This document shows positions 1 through 8,458 of a DNA stretch of 64,000 nt, one piece after another. A program made the translations under genes and the position numbers. Source of the DNA: Perkinsela sp. pyNocScin1 (Eukaryota > Euglenozoa > Kinetoplastea > Prokinetoplastida > Perkinselidae). The stretch spans positions 1,426,001-1,490,000 of the forward strand of contig CAXHTR010000001.1 of the NCBI GenBank assembly GCA_964019655.1, given 5' to 3'. Position 1 is the stretch's first letter. Each line of letters starts with the position of its first letter. The notes under the pieces are model-generated. The model did not search any database. It had not been told where the DNA came from and saw nothing but the letters and a program-made list of their open reading frames with translations.

Positions 1-1514
1 ACAGACCCCGAACTTTTCACTTCATTTTGCAGGGACTCATAGAAGTGCTTGGACCTGTTTTCAGAAAGTTTGAACAATTCAAACACCGAGTGCTCCGGCT
101 GCATAGCAGCCCCGTGGATTCCCAGCTTGGCCTTTTTAGCTTTAAGCTCACAAGCTCGCAATAGATCAACATTCTCTGAATTGTTTTTCATTGAAACTCG
201 TGCACTGGCCAGACCCATGCCAACGAGCATTGCACCAACATTTTGCTCGCTATCCTTGAGTTTTAGAGTTGCATAAACTCGGATATCGTTTTGAGCCTCA
301 GGGTTGTTATGTACGTAATCTACTTTAACTGTCACCATCTGACCAACAACAAGCTTGCGCAAAAATTCTTTTGCTGCCCAGGCATAACTCTCGTAAATGA
401 TGATTGTTTCCATCCCTTCTTTAGCGGGTAGCCGCTGGTATCCTCGGCTCGCGCGAACATTGGCTATTGTTACCTTCGTTGTTTGATTGTCTCGTAATAA
501 TATCAGAGTATCTCCTGAAATTATCTGAATAACTTGTGCCTCAAATTGTTTTCTTGTGCCATTCTGAGAGACAGTATCTGTCCCCGCGAGCACTTCGGGC
601 GGTGAAGTTGGTGCTTCTTTCCAGACTCCAAGTTTAGCACGCTGCGCTTTTTTTTCAGCGGCAATCAGCTTTTCTCCGTAAGACGTTTTATTCAATGAGT
701 TCGATATTCGCGCAAAGCCCTTTTGCAGAAGCTCCTCGGAGAACACATTGCCTCCACTCACAACACTTCCTAGAAATTGCTTTTGCTGAAGGACGTCTTC
801 AAGAATCAGGGAAATAGTGCGATGTAGCAAGTGAATTTCTGTATGAAACTTTGCCTGGTGAGCTAAAGAGTCTTGAGAAGATTCCTTCGTTGATGAAACG
901 TAGATTCCAGTAAAATGAACGACGACAAGTTGGTTGATTTCATGAACCATGCATAGAATTGACGAACCGCTCAGTACCTTTTCGACAAGAACACGGAGAG
1001 GCTTCTCTTTGAACAGAGAAAACATCTCCCTTGGATTCTTTGGTGGATGGGGTAATACCTGGCGTACGTGAATATGAGCATTTTTACCGAATATACCAAG
1101 CTCTTGTTTTTTTGCTTGTGCCTGCGCTTCTTTAAGTAATTCTTGGTATTTTGCGAGACCTTTTGAGTGCACGACGGTACACATGCCCATACATGCCAGC
1201 GAAACACCAATGTCTTCATCATTGAGAAGCAGCCGACCTGATTCTCGATTCATAGCATCGATGTGATCATCAAGAATGAATATCACTTTTTTACCAATAA
1301 GTTTTTTTCGCACATACTCCCGAGCTTCATATGAATAGGGTTCATCTTGCGTGTACTCTTGATTGTGGTTCATATGAGCAACCTGTGGAGCATGCACACA
1401 ACTCAAGATGATAGGCTTATAGCTAGGTGGAAAGTGATTGTTTGGAATTATTGTTATTCTATCTGCTTGCTCAACAGAGAAGACAATGTATGATTTTGGA
1501 TTATGTTTCATCAT
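1..1514 (-). CDS. SND1: Tudor-SN / SND1 homologue, N-terminal part (gene runs off the left edge)
   Basis: Reading leftward from an ATG at 1514, with an in-frame TAG five codons upstream, the frame stays open to base 1 (about 504 codons). The protein consists of repeated staphylococcal-nuclease-like (OB-fold) units. One unit has the stretch GKKVIFILDD with a downstream LGIFGKNAHIHVRQV; a later one has ISGDTLILLRDNQTTKVTIANVRASR, here summarised by ISGDTLIL and ANVRASR, followed by YAWAAKEFLRKLVVGQ and AKKAKLGIHG. These match the tandem SN-domain pattern of Tudor-SN, a cytoplasmic RNA-binding protein and component of RISC and stress granules in other eukaryotes. The Tudor domain and C-terminal SN fragment would lie beyond the window. 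No other family shows this repeat, so the assignment is firm; nuclease activity cannot be judged. Confidence 0.88.
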   Translation of the reverse strand, partial: MMKHNPKSYIVFSVEQADRITIIPNNHFPPSYKPIILSCVHAPQVAHMNHNQEYTQDEPYSYEAREYVRKKLIGKKVIFILDDHIDAMNRESGRLLLNDEDIGVSLACMGMCTVVHSKGLAKYQELLKEAQAQAKKQELGIFGKNAHIHVRQVLPHPPKNPREMFSLFKEKPLRVLVEKVLSGSSILCMVHEINQLVVVHFTGIYVSSTKESSQDSLAHQAKFHTEIHLLHRTISLILEDVLQQKQFLGSVVSGGNVFSEELLQKGFARISNSLNKTSYGEKLIAAEKKAQRAKLGVWKEAPTSPPEVLAGTDTVSQNGTRKQFEAQVIQIISGDTLILLRDNQTTKVTIANVRASRGYQRLPAKEGMETIIIYESYAWAAKEFLRKLVVGQMVTVKVDYVHNNPEAQNDIRVYATLKLKDSEQNVGAMLVGMGLASARVSMKNNSENVDLLRACELKAKKAKLGIHGAAMQPEHSVFELFKLSENRSKHFYESLQNEVKSSGS

Positions 1515-1584
1515 TTCTGATCCTAGTGATAAAAAAGTGGCAAAAATAGTGAGGGGTTCTTTACATCACGTATGAATGAATCCA

Positions 1585-2175
1585 TCATTTCTTATCAAAG
1601 AGCCATGGGTATTCTTTCAGGAGCTTCGCTTCATCGTCTTTCTCGATGGAGTCCGTGATATTCAGAAGGCTTCGAACGTCTGCATCTGACTTTCCTACTA
1701 TCATTGATGCAAGGAATGCACAGCATAAATCTTTGAGCGGAGTAATAAGCAAAGAGCTTGATGCCTTTAGAACTTTAAATAGCGGAGAAGTCTCAAGATT
1801 CTCTCCTTCGGGGGACAGTTTTTCAGTGCAAAATTCATAATCCCATTGTGAAACTACATCTTTGAATTTTTTTCTCAGGGGCTTGCCAATATGGTTCATG
1901 GGGTTTTCGTTGTGGAACTGAATGAACTCAAAGATAAGTTTGAATGTTTGGGTGTCCACCTCAATAGGGATTTCGGTACCAACGCCTTCACTTTCGAGAA
2001 GAATATCTTTGATAACTTCACTCGCTTGAATCAGTTTTCTTGGAACCTTGAATCTTTTTTTATCCAAGGTTGTGAGAATGCAATAATCTACACACCCTGC
2101 GTCTGTCAGGGCTGTATTGTACTCCAGATCTTGGAGTCGTATGTTTTTACCCGAAATCAGCGAATCGGCAGACAT
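1585..2175 (-). CDS. SKP1: SKP1-like SCF ubiquitin ligase adaptor
   Basis: A 196-residue protein of the usual SKP1 size class. The N-terminal half is a BTB/POZ-like fold, with FKVPRKLIQASEVIKDIL resembling the SKP1 segment that starts the cullin-binding surface. The second half carries a WDYEFC motif (the usual SKP1 motif is WDxxF), then a C-terminal region with MIVGKSDADVRSLLNI and a terminal KEYPWLF, equivalent to the KGKTPEEIR...NI and ENQW segments of SKP1 that bind F-box proteins. It therefore probably bridges CUL1 and F-box proteins in SCF complexes. The N-terminal half is more divergent than in plant or animal SKP1. It lies 80 bp from ELP3 on the same strand with its own spacer. Confidence 0.85.
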   Translation of the reverse strand: MSADSLISGKNIRLQDLEYNTALTDAGCVDYCILTTLDKKRFKVPRKLIQASEVIKDILLESEGVGTEIPIEVDTQTFKLIFEFIQFHNENPMNHIGKPLRKKFKDVVSQWDYEFCTEKLSPEGENLETSPLFKVLKASSSLLITPLKDLCCAFLASMIVGKSDADVRSLLNITDSIEKDDEAKLLKEYPWLFDKK

Positions 2176-2254
2176 AGAAAGTGCTTTGAAATTTAGATGA
2201 GAAAATAAACTATTTTAATGCATAATACTTATGCATGGATGAAACTCAGACCCA

Positions 2255-4150
2255 TCATAAGAGCATGCTCTTCGCTAGACCTTTAAGAAGAAGGAGCACA
2301 GTAATAATTAGTGAATAAAGGCAGATTCTTTCGCTGATATGGGGACGTTGAGCGTAGCTAAGATCTTTAATTTGAAATTCACCATCATGACTCAAAGTCG
2401 AGTATCCTCTATCTTTATAGTAGCTTCTGACTCCGACTCCACTGATAACTGCAATCTTTCGAAACCCCATTTCAACGCTTATTCTTTCGGCTTCACGTAA
2501 AAGCTTTTTGCCAATTCCTGCGTGCTGAACCTTTCCAGAATTTTTTTGCTCACTCCGCACGATTCTACCGTAGACATGGAGCTCACGGATCATTGCTGAG
2601 TTCTCCAGCTCGGCGAACGGTGCCCCGTCCTCATGACAGCTCAAACGCAGTCGAAGAAAACCAAAGATTATATCACGTGCTGGACTTTCAAACGACAAAA
2701 ATACCTCCAAGGCTCCCTGCCCTACATAATCGCGCCGGACTAGCTCGGCTTGTGGTAGCTGTTTTACCGAAGATAAAGTATCTTTCACCTCCCTATGTCG
2801 AATACACGAGCATTTTTTGCCTCTAGAGAGAAGCTTGCGTTCAATAAGCTGCCGGAGATTGGTGCAGCACGTCCCTCCCAAGACATATTCCGGTGGGATA
2901 TCACGAATTACTCGATTTAGTCTGATCCAGGGATGAACCGCGCTTTTCGCATCCACAAGAACATCTACTAAATTTTCAAACCCGTACGGCGTATAAGAGC
3001 CATCTTGGTACCATTTCTCTATGACCGTCCATGGTGTCGTCTGACACGGGTAAATTTTCCATTGGTCAACTTGAAGATTCTCGTTTTCAATGATAAGCTG
3101 AAACATTGCTTTGTCTACTTCAGGAGTTGAACCTGGAAGATCAGGCATAATGTGTATATCAATTTTGAAGCAAGCCTCCTTCAAAAGCCGGAGAGCCCGC
3201 AGTATATCTCGAAGAAAGCACTTTCTGTTAATGGTTTTCAATACACTGTCATCGATGTGCTGTACTCCAAGTTGTATACGCGTGCATCCATAAGCACGCA
3301 GCCGGTGAAGCATTCCTACATCAATTGTGTCCGGTCGAGTCTCCAGCGTCAGCCCAATGACCCGGACTTGACTTGAAGTATTAATGTACTTCTCATCAGT
3401 AAGGGTGAGTCGATCACGCTCTCCCGTAAAAAAACTATTTGCCGCGTAATATATATCTCGAACAAATGTCTCTTGGTAAGCCAAAGGGTAGCTTTCCCAA
3501 GTGCCACCCAGTACGAGGACCTCAACTTTATCCGCTTGATGGCCGATGTCTACGAGTGTCGATACACGGTCTCGAAACTGTCGCACTGCATCAAAGTCAT
3601 TCATATTTGCCCGTCGAACACCGGGTTCATTCAGTAAGTAGCTCCTTGGCTGACCCGGCTCGTTTGGACAATAATGGCAATCCCATTGACATGAAAAATG
3701 TTGTACCTTTCCATTTATTGTTGGATACGGCGATGTGAATACTGTCACTACAAGGACCCCGCTGCTACTTCTTATCGACTTAGAAATCAAATAGCTCTCT
3801 ATGGGAGAATACCTTTCCACACGTTTAGTTTTAAGCAAATATCTATAGGCTAGCAACAGAGAGTGCTTAGGCATACTAAGCTTGTATTTTTTCCGTAGCT
3901 TTGGAAGTGATCTCTCGATATCCTCTTCACCCTCAGGCCGTGAATTTATGATGTCAGCAATGACAGGAATATATTCTTCGAATGACTGTCGTGACGCATT
4001 TTCCTCGAACTCTTTCGATTCAAAGCGTAGCATTTCTTTGGTGGGTAAATTCTTAAGCTTTTCATTGATCAATGAATTATCAATGTCTCGCAAGTAAACA
4101 TCTGTGTTAGAGTTCTTCGAAGCACGAATCTCCTCGATCTCAATACCCAT
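2255..4150 (-). CDS. ELP3: ELP3 tRNA-modifying radical-SAM/acetyltransferase with C-terminal membrane anchor
   Basis: This 631-residue protein is the catalytic subunit of Elongator, which makes the cm5U-type modification at tRNA wobble uridine. The radical-SAM domain carries Cys154, Cys158 and Cys161 (CQWDCHYC) for the 4Fe-4S cluster, followed by the family signature PNEPGQPRSYLLNEP and VLVLGGTWESYP. The C-terminal GNAT acetyltransferase part (about residues 475-605) includes GIGKKLLREAERISVEMGF and the YYKDRGY motif. Unlike animal, fungal and plant ELP3, it ends in a hydrophobic stretch (about residues 609-631, LYSLIITVLLLLKG) followed by a short basic tail. That is the tail-anchor layout described for apicomplexan ELP3 at the mitochondrial outer membrane. 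The family call is certain; the location is inferred. Confidence 0.95.
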   Translation of the reverse strand: MGIEIEEIRASKNSNTDVYLRDIDNSLINEKLKNLPTKEMLRFESKEFEENASRQSFEEYIPVIADIINSRPEGEEDIERSLPKLRKKYKLSMPKHSLLLAYRYLLKTKRVERYSPIESYLISKSIRSSSGVLVVTVFTSPYPTINGKVQHFSCQWDCHYCPNEPGQPRSYLLNEPGVRRANMNDFDAVRQFRDRVSTLVDIGHQADKVEVLVLGGTWESYPLAYQETFVRDIYYAANSFFTGERDRLTLTDEKYINTSSQVRVIGLTLETRPDTIDVGMLHRLRAYGCTRIQLGVQHIDDSVLKTINRKCFLRDILRALRLLKEACFKIDIHIMPDLPGSTPEVDKAMFQLIIENENLQVDQWKIYPCQTTPWTVIEKWYQDGSYTPYGFENLVDVLVDAKSAVHPWIRLNRVIRDIPPEYVLGGTCCTNLRQLIERKLLSRGKKCSCIRHREVKDTLSSVKQLPQAELVRRDYVGQGALEVFLSFESPARDIIFGFLRLRLSCHEDGAPFAELENSAMIRELHVYGRIVRSEQKNSGKVQHAGIGKKLLREAERISVEMGFRKIAVISGVGVRSYYKDRGYSTLSHDGEFQIKDLSYAQRPHISERICLYSLIITVLLLLKGLAKSMLL

Positions 4151-4253
4151 AGTAAGCTATCGCGTTAAGGCATTTTAATTTTGTGAAACATCAAATTTGG
4201 TAGAATATTATGCGCTATCGATAGCGGCGAAAGAAATGCTGCGGATGAATAAG

Positions 4254-5873
4254 CTAAATTTTTCCTTGAACAACGTAATCTGTTGGATTTACCGATCGAA
4301 GGGTTGGGTCTGCCATGCTTTCATACTTCTTAAAGTTCTCTCGGAACATGCGCGCAAGTTTATTCACTTGCCTGATATATCCAGCTTTGTCGCACCACGC
4401 TTGATATGGGTTTAAAATTTTAGATGGTACCCCCGCACATTTTCGAGGAATACTGAAGCCCCAACCTGGCATAGAATAGAACTCCTCTTTCACGAGAGAC
4501 CCATCGTGAATAGCATCGATAATCATTCTCGTCCACTTAAGTTTTATTCTGGGTGCTGAACCAGCGGGCCCCTCTACCCAGCCAGTATTTACTAGCCAGC
4601 AAGGGACATTGAAGTCCTCTAATTTCTTCGCCAGCTGCTTTGCGTAAACAGTAGGATGGAGTACGAGAAATGGCCCCCCGAAGCATGCACTGAATGTAGG
4701 AGTTGGCTGACGTACCCCACACTCTGTTCCCGGTACTTTCGATGTATAACCGCTAATAAATTGATACATCGCATGCGTAGGTGATAGCCTCGATACTGGC
4801 GGAAGACATCCAAACGCATCATTGGTCAAAAAAATTATGTTTTTGGGATGGCCTCCAACTGCAGGAATTTTTACGCCCGGTATGTGCCTGAGTGGGTATA
4901 CGCAACGCGTGTTTTCGGTGATGATAACATCATTGTAGTCAACATCACGGTTTTCCTTGACAGGAACATTCTCCAATATAGCACCAAATCTTATGGCTTT
5001 GAAAATATCTGGCTCAACCGCTTCGGACAAACCAATAGTTTTGGCATAGCATCCACCCTCTATGTTGAAGACCCCACGTTCCGTCCAAACATGCTCATCA
5101 TCTCCGATGAGCCTCCGTCGAGGATCTGCAGAAAGAGTCGTCTTGCCAGTCCCGCTTAATCCAAAGAAAATGGTCACATCGCCAGAAGCACCTTCATTCG
5201 CGCTTGCATGCATTGTTAGCTGGCCCATTTGTGGAAGCTTGTACATCATTAATGTGAGGACACCTTTTTTCATTTCACCTGCGTATTCTGTGCCAAAAAT
5301 AACCATTTCATTTCTTGCGAATGAGAGCGCGACAAGAGTTTGCGATGATGCTCCTAATTCTTTTGCTGCTGTCCAGCAACCAGCATTATATATGACGAAA
5401 TCTGGCTTACCGAAGGATTGGAGTTCCTCTGGTGTTGGCTCTATAAGCATATTCTTCATAAAAAGCGCATGGTATGCACGTGTTGTAACAACACGTATCT
5501 TCATTCGATAGCTTGGATCCCATCCACTATAACAGTCCACTACATAGATGTAGGGCCTTGTATTAAGGTACTCGACGGCCCTTGTGACGTTTTTAGCAAA
5601 ATTTTCGGGACTCAATGCAATATTTACATCACCCCACCAAATATTCGGGCTAGATGGACCATCGTCTGAAACACGTTTATCTTTTGGAGACCTTCCTGTT
5701 TTCTTTCCTGAGACGACACAGAGGGCTCCAGTGTTGCATACTTTAGAGCTAGTTGACTCATTCAACTCCATTTCATACAATTCTGCAGCAGTTTTATTGT
5801 GCCGAAATGGTATTCCAAACCTGATACCCAGATCATGGAGATGATGCAAACTCTCGTGAACCTTATCAACCAT
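4254..5873 (-). CDS. PCK1: phosphoenolpyruvate carboxykinase, ATP-dependent
   Basis: The 539-residue protein converts oxaloacetate plus ATP to phosphoenolpyruvate, CO2 and ADP, the first committed step of gluconeogenesis. Its length and signatures are those of the ATP-using class (EC 4.1.1.49). The kinase-1a P-loop GLSGTGKTTLS lies at residues 238-248 and the metal-binding GDDEHVW at 257-263. The RSPKDK motif (residues 61-66) and YNAGC (162-166) are also in place. No transit peptide is evident, so a cytosolic enzyme is likely. Pyruvate kinase, which catalyses the opposing glycolytic step, lies 4 kb away on the same strand; each has its own spacer and nothing shows shared control. Confidence 0.97.
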   Translation of the reverse strand: MVDKVHESLHHLHDLGIRFGIPFRHNKTAAELYEMELNESTSSKVCNTGALCVVSGKKTGRSPKDKRVSDDGPSSPNIWWGDVNIALSPENFAKNVTRAVEYLNTRPYIYVVDCYSGWDPSYRMKIRVVTTRAYHALFMKNMLIEPTPEELQSFGKPDFVIYNAGCWTAAKELGASSQTLVALSFARNEMVIFGTEYAGEMKKGVLTLMMYKLPQMGQLTMHASANEGASGDVTIFFGLSGTGKTTLSADPRRRLIGDDEHVWTERGVFNIEGGCYAKTIGLSEAVEPDIFKAIRFGAILENVPVKENRDVDYNDVIITENTRCVYPLRHIPGVKIPAVGGHPKNIIFLTNDAFGCLPPVSRLSPTHAMYQFISGYTSKVPGTECGVRQPTPTFSACFGGPFLVLHPTVYAKQLAKKLEDFNVPCWLVNTGWVEGPAGSAPRIKLKWTRMIIDAIHDGSLVKEEFYSMPGWGFSIPRKCAGVPSKILNPYQAWCDKAGYIRQVNKLARMFRENFKKYESMADPTLRSVNPTDYVVQGKI

Positions 5874-5934
5874 TTCTCAGTAGGTATCGAAGAACGATGA
5901 AGAACTCTTGATTAAGTAAAAAAAATTAACTAAA

Positions 5935-7224
5935 TCACAGAGGACGGTGCAATTTGAAGTCTAATTTGTATAGACTAATTGGGCCTCTTTTTCGAGATAT
6001 TGTCGATGGCATAGATCGAAGAGAATTTATGGTATCTCTCATACCCTTATCCCAAGTTCCTTGGTCCACCTTATCATGTAGCTGCTTTTCTTGGACATGG
6101 ACCTCCTGTTCACTTGACTGATGCGTAAAATCATTGCAAGAATTTCCATTGACTTCACTTTCTTGTACAAGATTTAATGGCTTTTGGTGAGAAGGCATAC
6201 TATCAAGCGTCATTCTGCCTAATCTTCCGGCTTGAAAATCATCTACGATCATTGAATATATAACATCTCTGTTTATGTTTCCTATTTGATTGTGTGCACT
6301 CGTTCCGGAACGCTTAGCTAGCAGCATGATACAGTCGTTAAAGTCTAAAGGGATTCGGGATAGCTTCATGCACTCGGCAAGATGATGCGACATTCCACTT
6401 TTCGAGAGCAAATCAAATACATGTTCGGCGAGATTTTTGCAATGAACCGTTGATGTATTGCGGGGTACAATACCGAGAAGAGCAAGTTTTCTTCCTGCCT
6501 TATAACTAAAATTTCCTGGAAGCGTAAGCCCCGGAGTATCCATAACAGATATAGGCGGGTCAAGAGAGACAGGAACAGTTGTTAAACGTCTTGTGGAGCC
6601 TGGAGAGGCGGAAACAACTTGGGCCTCTCGATGCTTGCATGCTCCTGCCTTTTGAAATTGAAATTCATGAGCAACACGCAGCGTATTCAATATTGAGGTC
6701 TTACCAACGTTAGGCATTCCGACTAATAAACCAAGATGTGGGGCTGTTTTAAAGGGGATAGATGGGACACATTTAGTCACGAAGCGAATCACGCAATTCA
6801 GCGTCATTTTCCATGCCACTTCAGCGTTTGTGAAGATAACATATGCCCCGCTACTTTCATAGAATTGGGCAAGAGTTTCGTTACACTGCTTGTTCGCCAA
6901 ATCTGCTTTATTGAATATAATGAGTCTCGGCTTGTCCTTTGTGAGCTGGTCTATATCGGGGTTGGCTGTAGTGAATGGCAAACGAGCATCCCGAACTTCA
7001 AGGATAAAATCCACGTGTCTCATTTTTTTCTCTAGCTCAATCTTAGTCTTCGCCATGTTGCCGATGAACCAAGCCGCCCCACGATCAGTGAAGTCCATAT
7101 AAGCTTGATTGCTTATTGGTCCCCCCTCACTTTGATATGCATCCCGATACCGAGATTGAAGCCTTTTAAGCCGCACCATGAAATTTGGGTCATACAAATT
7201 AAAGATCTTCCTTGATGCACGCAT
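5935..7224 (-). CDS. MTG1: mitochondrial ribosome-assembly GTPase MTG1 (YlqF/RbgA family)
   Basis: A 429-residue circularly permuted GTPase. The motifs run in the order G4 (NKAD, residues 105-108), G1 (GMPNVGKTS, 169-177) and G3 (DTPG, 229-232), preceded by DFILEVRDARLPFTTANP. This order defines the YlqF/YawG group. The SPGST segment before G3 and the short C-terminal helical domain fit MTG1, which acts late in maturation of the mitochondrial large ribosomal subunit. The N-terminus is basic, beginning with MRASRKIFNL, as suits import into mitochondria. The last 100 residues are poorly conserved. Nucleolar relatives (NOG2, LSG1) are larger and carry extra domains, so MTG1 is the best match. 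Confidence 0.85.
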   Translation of the reverse strand: MRASRKIFNLYDPNFMVRLKRLQSRYRDAYQSEGGPISNQAYMDFTDRGAAWFIGNMAKTKIELEKKMRHVDFILEVRDARLPFTTANPDIDQLTKDKPRLIIFNKADLANKQCNETLAQFYESSGAYVIFTNAEVAWKMTLNCVIRFVTKCVPSIPFKTAPHLGLLVGMPNVGKTSILNTLRVAHEFQFQKAGACKHREAQVVSASPGSTRRLTTVPVSLDPPISVMDTPGLTLPGNFSYKAGRKLALLGIVPRNTSTVHCKNLAEHVFDLLSKSGMSHHLAECMKLSRIPLDFNDCIMLLAKRSGTSAHNQIGNINRDVIYSMIVDDFQAGRLGRMTLDSMPSHQKPLNLVQESEVNGNSCNDFTHQSSEQEVHVQEKQLHDKVDQGTWDKGMRDTINSLRSMPSTISRKRGPISLYKLDFKLHRPL

Positions 7225-7303
7225 AAGGACATCATGTTGTCGAGTAAGATTTTACAGGAGAATGATAAATTAATCATGAAATGCACAAAAAGATACTTTA
7301 TAT

Positions 7304-8434
7304 TCACATGTGATTCGGTAAATCTACATTTAGCGAGCCAAAGTGTTTCTCGTCGAAGCCAAAAGATACGTCTGAATACGTATCCCAGGGAATAGGAGCT
7401 ACCTTATTCGCGTCAAGAGTACAGAGCTCACCACAACCAATAACTTGAAATTCCTTTTTAGGCAAGCTACCATGTTGGGCACCCACCTTCGAAATTCTTT
7501 CAACAGCATCATAGCCACCAATAATTATTGCGAACACCTGAGGGGCATGCGAAGATGCACCCATGTGTATGCAGAAATTCCCACTTTGCCTTGCTCGCGT
7601 GAAGGGAATAGCAGAAATTGCGCCTCTCCAAGAGCCATAGGTTGAAAAATCTTCCCGCGGAATAAACCCTTCATCGAAATCGGGAACACTGATAGATGTA
7701 TCTTCAACATCACCGAATAATACTCCTACTCCAGGTAATGTTGAAGTAACTTTTATCCCCCGAAATGATTCTTTTGCTAGCCCACAGCATTTTCTATGAA
7801 AATATTCGCAGTATATTGGACATGTATGGCTCAAAAGCCCTATAGTTATGCGCATTGGTGCCCCTCCATTCTCTGAAATATCCAAGTAAACAACGGAGCC
7901 TATGCGCATTTCTCTTGGCATTGTGTCGCGACCTCTCATTTTGTTCTCACCAGCCACTATAACCGAGTATAAAACAGAAAATAATATTGATGCTATCAAA
8001 GCGAACCCAGCTATGCTCGCAATCTTCATTCGTCGAAGACTCTCAGCACGTTCTTCTGTCCAAGCGCTTGTTATTAGCTCGATAGCGCTTGGAATAACTG
8101 GGGGTGGGATAAACTCCTCAATGAGACTCAAAGGGTCGAACTTCAGAGGTATAACACCAAATTTAGAGCTGTTCTCCACAATTATTTGCTTTCCATCTTG
8201 ACAGTGATTGCTTTGCTCTCTCCTCTCTTTTTGATTCGAGAAAAATGGTGTGAAATACCGACATTGATGTGTTATGGGACCTTTGATCGCCGTGTTCGCA
8301 TGGGCAAATAAAATCATCGATGCTATTTTTCCATGTTTAGCTTCATAAAGCATCCTTTTTGGGTATCTCCGATCCATTAACTCATTAAAAATGTAAAAGA
8401 TCGTGTACACAGATGACCCTTTAGCACAATGCAT
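7304..8434 (-). CDS. membrane-anchored, divergent cyclophilin-like protein
   Basis: A 376-residue protein. Residues 1-135 have no recognisable fold and include several candidate start Mets. Residues 137-161 (IASIAGFALIASILFSVLYS) form a clear transmembrane segment. Residues 178-355 follow the cyclophilin layout: an opening VYLDISENGGAPMRITIGL (compare VFFDISIGG...RIVFGLF), a CEYFHRKCCG segment at the ENFRALCTG position, a central YGSWRGAISAIPF, a FCIHMG strand, and a closing VFAIIIGGYDAVERI and CGEL. The catalytic Arg segment FHR..P and the GSQFFI motif are not preserved, so prolyl isomerase activity is doubtful. The hydrophobic segment places the domain in the ER, the secretory pathway or an organelle membrane; which one cannot be told. 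Confidence 0.6.
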   Translation of the reverse strand: MHCAKGSSVYTIFYIFNELMDRRYPKRMLYEAKHGKIASMILFAHANTAIKGPITHQCRYFTPFFSNQKERREQSNHCQDGKQIIVENSSKFGVIPLKFDPLSLIEEFIPPPVIPSAIELITSAWTEERAESLRRMKIASIAGFALIASILFSVLYSVIVAGENKMRGRDTMPREMRIGSVVYLDISENGGAPMRITIGLLSHTCPIYCEYFHRKCCGLAKESFRGIKVTSTLPGVGVLFGDVEDTSISVPDFDEGFIPREDFSTYGSWRGAISAIPFTRARQSGNFCIHMGASSHAPQVFAIIIGGYDAVERISKVGAQHGSLPKKEFQVIGCGELCTLDANKVAPIPWDTYSDVSFGFDEKHFGSLNVDLPNHM

Positions 8435-8458
8435 ACAAATTTACGTTTGCATATCCAC

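Noticed and set aside
1891-2196. 101-codon ORF antisense to SKP1
   Set aside because: It mirrors SKP1 codons and has no independent motif; treated as a shadow.
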